A stretch of DNA of 64,000 nucleotides from Pontiellaceae bacterium B12227 (lineage in GTDB: Bacteria; Verrucomicrobiota; Kiritimatiellia; Kiritimatiellales; Pontiellaceae), in assembly GCA_029432775.1 (NCBI GenBank), contig JAROAZ010000025.1:40053-104052 (forward strand), in the 5' to 3' direction. The translations under genes and the position numbers were made by a program. Each line of letters starts with the position of its first letter. Position 1 is the first letter of the stretch. Positions 62,101 through 64,000 of this stretch are shown in pieces. The notes under the pieces are model-generated. The model saw only the letters and a list, made by a program, of their open reading frames with translations. It was not told the DNA's origin and did not search any database.

Positions 62101-64000
62101 ATATTCTGAATACAGACCAGACCGAACAGTTTATGCTGGTCGAAGCTGCTGGCGGGTCCATTTATATTGAAGGCCTCAGTTCAGGTCGCCGTCTTTCGTG
62201 CGACGGTTCTGCTGTCGGACTGGCAGCTGCCGGCTCTGCGGATGACAGTGTTAAATGGGAACTGACCGCATACCAGCACGGCTGGTACTACATTGACCAT
62301 CCTTCGACCGGAACGCGCCTGCGTATTACCGGTGAGAACGCAATCGATGTTGTGGCCGATTCGACGGCTGCCGATAACGTACGCTTCCGCTTTATTGTTC
62401 CCGCCGTAGAATTCGAAGCTCCGGCTGAGGCAGAGGGCAACGTGTTGGTCGGTTACGATTTTAACGCGTCCAGTTCGTCTCCGAATGCTCCAAGCATGAT
62501 CGCGTCGAGTGTGTCTGCAAGCTCACTGAGCTCTCCGATGACTGTCGCCCCCAGTGCCGGGTTTGGTGACACCAGTGGTCTGGATGGAACAGGAGTCGCC
62601 TTTGGCAGTGTAGATGAATTGGGTGCCATGGGAATCAGTGTCGATGATGCGCCGACTGCCAGTTTTGCCGCTGCGGTCGCCGGAGACGATTATGTGTCGT
62701 TCACGGTGACTCCGGAGAATGGCCAGTCCCTGGTGTTGTCGAGCATCTCATTTAAGGCGATCAAGCGAAATGCCGGTTCGGTGGATGAATATGCCGTAAC
62801 CGATGGTTCGGGCACGATGATTGGAAGTGCGGTCATCGCGACCACTGTGGGTGGAGCAGCCGATATCTACGACAGCTTTGTCATCGATCTCGCCGGTACG
62901 GCGTATGAGACCCTCTCTGCCGCTACCGAATTCCGCATCTATGCCTGGGGGCCGGGGACAACCTCGCCATGGGGCACTGCGGCGGCGATTGATAAAGTGG
63001 TGCTGCGTGGTGGTGCCAGCACGACGCCGACCGCCATTGCGCAAAGCGTAGAAACCCCGGAATACACGCCGGTGGATATTACGCTGACCGGAAGCGATGT
63101 AGAGGGAGACCCCTTGACCTTCATCGTGGCCTCCGGTCCGGCCAACGGCACATTGAGCGGCACCGCTCCGGATCTGACCTATACGCCGGACAGCGACTTC
63201 CGGGGTGCCGACTCTTTCACCTTTACGGTGAATGATGCCAGTTCCACCAGTACACCTGCAACGGTATCGATTTCGGTGCTGTACGGCGAGCTGAACACGA
63301 TTGTGTATAATTTTGAGGATGCGGGAAAAATTGTCGATGGTACCTACGAAACGGCGAGCGATTCCTATACAGGCGCAGACAGTAATACCCTGGCGGGCGT
63401 CACGGCCAGTGCATTCACCCTGACGGATTCGAGGAACCAGGGAACCATCGGAGGTAGAAGTGCAACTACCGGCGTGACCGGCGGCACGATCGGCGGATCG
63501 ACCCGTGCCGGGCTCTCGGCAAATGCCGCCGATGCAAACAGCCTGCATGCCATGTCCTTCTCCGTGGATATTCCAGCGAATGTTATCGTGGACTTGCCTC
63601 AGGTCAGCTTCCAGTACGGGCATTATACGGTCAATGATGATAGCAGTTTGATGTGGTACCTGAAGGTGATCGAGGGAACTACCACCAACGAGTACAGCCG
63701 TGGATCGGTCTGGAATGATGCGACGGCGGGCTATGAGAATGATCCTGAGGGTGTCGCCACGGTAGCACTAACGGGCATGACGGATCTGACCGATACCACC
63801 GTCACCTTTATCTGGGGCTTTTCCGGTCAAAGAGGAAACCACATATACAATCAATCCAACTGGATGGACGATATTGTGCTGAGCGGAACGTCCAGAGCCA
63901 TTGAGCCGGTCGTTAGCGCATCCGTTTCCGGCGGATCGATGATTATGTCCTGGGAGGGCGGCGGTAGCTACAACGTGCTGACCAATGCCTACCTGATGAA
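59166..64000 (+). CDS. Giant secreted GH128-like glycosidase, 3' end outside window
   Basis: Open from ATG 59166 to the right edge, at least 1611 residues. Signal peptide MKKTIGILLGLGLACGANA, a LamG-like module (about 20-220), two discoidin-like domains (about 235-380 and 385-530), a ricin-type lectin-like domain with QRW (about 560-660), and a glycoside hydrolase domain (about 670-950) with GFNEPD (Glu753) and MLTEFAVRDF (Glu848), the paired-Glu pattern of GH128. A second ricin-like domain, a second copy of the LamG-like module (about 1098-1290), an Ig/cadherin-like domain and another beta domain follow. The last residues (MIMSWEGGGSYNVLTNAYL) start the same C-terminal domain as other proteins here, so only about 40-50 residues are probably missing. 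Known GH128 enzymes cut beta-1,3-glucan. Confidence 0.83.
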   Translation, partial: MKKTIGILLGLGLACGANAAILAGYDFSSSKSATTVASGASAGAVTAAGGAANNYNIVTSIGDNTGFAASGTAFGSTAAGCISSTSEGCTATDLAGAISDGDYYTVTITADVAGTLDLTGFSIDKAVRTNFIARVANEWNVCAKVNGDASAWSTTDALIASMTTTTSESLSPFESTFIDLSTGSSFGTTFQGLDSVEFRIYVWGASGASYSNAQRTDQIVVEGSVPEAPEPPETVYSSDTVFNLAKYQSRSADSANSSSTPKQYGNDGFVTQENRWVSDSTGSHWFEVELAVPMEIGSAHLYSGDTSNGGLSDFVLQYYNGSSWTDIAGTSFSGIGLREQNLSFDAPVTAQRFRLTTTDVTARIRELALYPPTSDGLPVRFGMDLDLNVAKMRQFAYSSVDGVNYPGLAIDGYVDDSSAWASTDAAGPHQFQVHFPEDNNTSQSELIRGIHLYSGFEGQPATVMEDFTVEYHNGSAWVAFSGGTVSGNTNENLSLWFDTAVAAAKVRVYTTDSKQAVIRELVVFAENDGDEYPLWTDALNQAPPANHFMEYENDYHSIENRSNGWNLSTSANGSAITTSEPQFQVLYNFGTDTFRLRSRETERCFEVSLASTNEGAAIVEGDYSSMPHQRWRLADAGDGEHVKIVNAWSGLVLGLEGTNVVQVADGSEFSKHWKINYETHFPKKGQASHFHFSFMYQASWAYRWTWSNENDLEYGQYYPMQNGSMSSATPGILPYQPGWYGRANCTVAMGFNEPDNKDQANMEAETAVYQWPRMERMRLPLLGPNPDGLNNTWRQDYEALAQEQGLRSEYMGMHEYEPLGASTGSPSTLFSRMQTLYNAYGKDIMLTEFAVRDFAGDKTTWSRNHVYNWLAEFMWRAEGVEYLKGWSIFEFGTGGDPTTTDACAASQLPTEMNSPKLCLHYNNDSTNPGYEDLTECGLLLAGWDGVDEVVNDKPYIIHNKGIYLRLIDDPSLSTVTTADILNTDQTEQFMLVEAAGGSIYIEGLSSGRRLSCDGSAVGLAAAGSADDSVKWELTAYQHGWYYIDHPSTGTRLRITGENAIDVVADSTAADNVRFRFIVPAVEFEAPAEAEGNVLVGYDFNASSSSPNAPSMIASSVSASSLSSPMTVAPSAGFGDTSGLDGTGVAFGSVDELGAMGISVDDAPTASFAAAVAGDDYVSFTVTPENGQSLVLSSISFKAIKRNAGSVDEYAVTDGSGTMIGSAVIATTVGGAADIYDSFVIDLAGTAYETLSAATEFRIYAWGPGTTSPWGTAAAIDKVVLRGGASTTPTAIAQSVETPEYTPVDITLTGSDVEGDPLTFIVASGPANGTLSGTAPDLTYTPDSDFRGADSFTFTVNDASSTSTPATVSISVLYGELNTIVYNFEDAGKIVDGTYETASDSYTGADSNTLAGVTASAFTLTDSRNQGTIGGRSATTGVTGGTIGGSTRAGLSANAADANSLHAMSFSVDIPANVIVDLPQVSFQYGHYTVNDDSSLMWYLKVIEGTTTNEYSRGSVWNDATAGYENDPEGVATVALTGMTDLTDTTVTFIWGFSGQRGNHIYNQSNWMDDIVLSGTSRAIEPVVSASVSGGSMIMSWEGGGSYNVLTNAYLM
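60848..60862. repeat. Dispersed palindrome TTCCAATGGTTGGAA
   Basis: Exact consensus match, encoding RSNGWN in the GH128-like gene. Confidence 0.75.
61171..61187. repeat. Dispersed palindrome TTTCCAAACATTGGAAA
   Basis: Exact consensus match encoding FSKHWK; with flanks TTTTCCAAACATTGGAAAAT, a long imperfect inverted repeat. Confidence 0.75.

Overview
The window looks like chromosome of a marine polysaccharide-degrading bacterium of the PVC superphylum, most likely a Kiritimatiellota (Pontiella-like) organism. The lineage is inferred from gene content: six formylglycine-type sulfatases, two GH95 fucosidase-like enzymes, three GH116-like enzymes, a clan GH-D-like enzyme, a GH128-like enzyme, PEP-CTERM tails, an HzsA-type cytochrome and discoidin-bearing sensor kinases. 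No rRNA, tRNA, CRISPR array or transposase was seen.

Layout. 1-8.9 kb: three sulfatases and a GH-D-like glycosidase; two of the sulfatases are fused behind a secreted beta-sandwich module. 9-12 kb: a large Ig-repeat surface protein and its small PEP-CTERM partner. 12-20.5 kb: three tandem GH116-like genes. 20.7-24.6 kb: a sulfatase and a GH95 enzyme. 24.6-25.4 kb: a graveyard holding a collapsed kinase/regulator pseudogene, a PEP-CTERM tail remnant and a cluster of short palindromes. 25.4-33 kb: two large secreted c-type cytochromes, one a YncE-like/MauG-like fusion and one HzsA-like. 33-40.6 kb: another large/small surface pair and a 1370-residue modular sulfatase. 40.9-46.7 kb, minus strand: two tandem two-component systems with discoidin-type sensors and an intervening four-helix-bundle gene. 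46.9-56.3 kb: a family of four genes with a common repeat-rich leader carrying PKD, PEP-CTERM, SGNH-hydrolase or sulfatase payloads. 56.5-64 kb: a second GH95 gene and a giant GH128-like gene that runs off the right edge. The first and last genes are both cut by the window.

How it works together (inference). Sensors with sugar-binding-like ectodomains could report extracellular glycans. Sulfatases remove sulfate and the GH95, GH116, GH-D-like and GH128-like enzymes cut the chains, as expected for fucose-rich or otherwise sulfated algal polysaccharide. Nearly all enzymes carry signal peptides, and many are attached to interchangeable surface modules.

The most unusual signals are: (1) two families of exported leader modules in which a PEP-CTERM tail and a catalytic or binding payload are exchanged at the same boundary; (2) a 15-17 bp palindrome, TTCCRNNNNTTGGAA, present 12 times as an exact match, inside genes in all three reading frames and in a tandem intergenic cluster; (3) an 18-bp palindrome followed by ATGACA that lies 83-98 bp upstream of four genes encoding such secreted surface proteins.
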